Shown in pieces: positions 62,937 to 64,000 of a stretch of DNA of 64,000 nucleotides; within the stretch, counting starts at the first letter, position 1; each line of letters begins with the position of its first letter. The stretch is from the NCBI GenBank assembly GCA_023265135.1, contig JAHFUM010000003.1, positions 1 to 64,000 of the forward strand. Direction: 5' to 3'. The position numbers and the translations under genes were made by a program. The stretch comes from Nitrosarchaeum sp. Its GTDB lineage: Archaea; Thermoproteota; Nitrososphaeria; Nitrososphaerales; Nitrosopumilaceae. Under the pieces are notes generated by a model, which had not been told where the DNA came from, made no database searches, and saw only the letters and a program-made list of their open reading frames with translations.

Positions 62937-64000
62937 ATGATAAGAGAGAAGTGGATAATCTATGCAAAGGAACAATCAAAAAAGTGCATAGAATATCAAA
63001 AATTCTTTGCTGGAATGAAGACGCCAGCTACACGTTCCACATATGCATACAATATGCGAAGATTCATGGATTATCTAGTAGAAAGGAAAGAGATTGAAAA
63101 TAATGAAGACTATAAAATAGTAGCAAGTTTTGACGGAGAAAAAATTACAGATTTACTACAAGCGTTTGTCATGGATCTAAATGACAAGATAAAAGCAACT
63201 GGAATTAGTACAATGCTTGCATCTCCAGAATTATTTTTTGATATGAATAGAAAAATTTGGCACAGAAAATTAGTTAGAAAGACCATAAAAAAAGATGAGC
63301 AGGAGCAAGGGGGAAAAATGCCAGCTACAGATGACGAAGTAAGAAGAATAGTAGATGCTACCAAACACACAAGAGACACAGCAGTGGTTCATTTTCTTGC
63401 TAGCACAGGTGCAAGACCAGCAGGAGTTTCAGATCCAATTTTAAGAATGAAACATCTAAAGAAAATGCCACATGAATGCATGGCAATTAAAATCTACGAT
63501 GAATCAAAAGAAGGGTATTGGGCATTTTTAACACCAGAAGCAACAAGAGCATTAAACAATTATTTTGAATGGAGAAAAACAATTAGAAGAGAAGAGTTTA
63601 ACGAAGAAACTCCAATATTTGCAAATTTTTACAAAAACAAAACAAATGATCATATGGATGAAATGGGAATACGAAAAATTGTAGAAAAGGCAATCAGAAA
63701 TTCAGGAATTGCAAGAGTAAAGAAAGGTGCAACATATGACAAGGCAACAATGAGAATGTTTAGAAAAAGATTCAACGGAAAACTCAAAATGAATAACGAA
63801 GTAAACTCTAACATTGCAGAAAAACTAATGGCACATAGAAGAGGACTAGATGGGGCATATCTACAACCAACACTAGAAGAATGCTTTGCAGAGTTCTCAA
63901 AGGCAATTTTAGATTTGACAATAGAGGACACAGAAAAGATAAAGGCGGAGAAACTAAAGTTGGAAAAAGAAAGAACTGATCTGGAGCAGGCAAAACTAGA
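62937..64000 (+). CDS. tyrosine recombinase/integrase, truncated by the window edge
   Basis: A frame from ATG at 62937 that runs without stop to the end of the window (about 354 codons so far). The N-terminal region TPATRSTYAYNMRRFMDYLVE is a SAM-like core-binding domain; the catalytic domain has the first Arg in FLASTGARPAG, the region MRMFRKRFNGKL in place of HxxR, and EKLMAHRRGLDGAYLQP, with His and nucleophile Tyr. The C-terminus turns into a Lys/Glu coiled coil. Likely drives integration/excision of an element that starts near 62.4 kb. The box that normally contains His before the second Arg reads MFRKR. Confidence 0.85.
   Translation, partial: MIREKWIIYAKEQSKKCIEYQKFFAGMKTPATRSTYAYNMRRFMDYLVERKEIENNEDYKIVASFDGEKITDLLQAFVMDLNDKIKATGISTMLASPELFFDMNRKIWHRKLVRKTIKKDEQEQGGKMPATDDEVRRIVDATKHTRDTAVVHFLASTGARPAGVSDPILRMKHLKKMPHECMAIKIYDESKEGYWAFLTPEATRALNNYFEWRKTIRREEFNEETPIFANFYKNKTNDHMDEMGIRKIVEKAIRNSGIARVKKGATYDKATMRMFRKRFNGKLKMNNEVNSNIAEKLMAHRRGLDGAYLQPTLEECFAEFSKAILDLTIEDTEKIKAEKLKLEKERTDLEQAKL

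Noticed and set aside
1-64000. CRISPR array or restriction-modification locus
   Set aside because: No regularly spaced direct repeats and no cas genes or methyltransferase were seen; the single nuclease-fold gene at 43653 stands alone.

Overview
The window looks like chromosomal DNA from an ammonia-oxidising archaeon of the Nitrososphaerota (Thaumarchaeota), most likely a marine Nitrosopumilus-type lineage. The DNA is AT-rich and genes are short and tightly packed. Archaeal information-processing genes (TBP, TFB, aIF1, Sec61 beta, Tsr3, RNase P RNA) sit beside thaumarchaeal hallmarks: CdvC with ESCRT-III-like genes, a membrane-anchored plastocyanin-like copper protein, the F420 genes cofC/D/G/H and a bacterial-type UvrABC operon. 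Assignments rest on motifs read by eye; no database search was run.

Layout. 0-5.2 kb: branched-chain amino-acid genes (leuB, ilvB-ilvN-leuA) around a P-II protein; GTACAA-type palindromes lie upstream of both leuB and ilvB. 5.4-10 kb: an LsrF-like aldolase with a minisatellite tail, a Zn-dehydrogenase, small proteins, and a SWIM-finger gene divergent from an SbcD-related phosphoesterase. 10-14.5 kb: carA-carB, where carB carries a 21-bp insertion with an in-frame stop close to its start. 14.6-16.8 kb: CdvC downstream of two coupled small genes, at least one ESCRT-III-like. 17-22.8 kb: TrmB-like regulator, RidA-like protein, DHH phosphoesterase, citrate synthase flanked by two small proteins sharing a motif, and the copper protein. 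22.8-29.2 kb: uvrB-uvrA-uvrC.

29.6-35.4 kb: small membrane and C2H2-finger proteins, two NAD(P) oxidoreductases, DUF99, a geranylgeranyl-reductase-like flavoprotein. 35.5-35.8 kb: RNase P RNA, recognised by its conserved regions and closing P1 helix. 35.8-47.3 kb: a secreted or anchored protein with a Cys-rich tail, cofD-cofC, TFB, a CPBP protease, aIF1, Sec61 beta, DUF2070, an orphan nuclease-fold protein, an anchored solute-binding protein and Tsr3. 47.4-54 kb: a very large lamin-tail surface protein, tRNA-Pro, methionine aminopeptidase and another secreted protein. 54.3-62.3 kb: DUF1512, TBP, a MetG-beta-like protein, a glycosyltransferase, an HtrA-type protease and cofG-cofH.

62.3-64 kb changes character: an 18-bp perfect palindrome, a small winged-helix gene whose start codon lies inside an 8-bp inverted repeat, and a tyrosine recombinase running off the right edge. 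This looks like the border of an integrated element. The strongest anomaly is the carB interruption; others are the ESCRT-III-like pair, the SFYD twin proteins around citrate synthase, and the element border.
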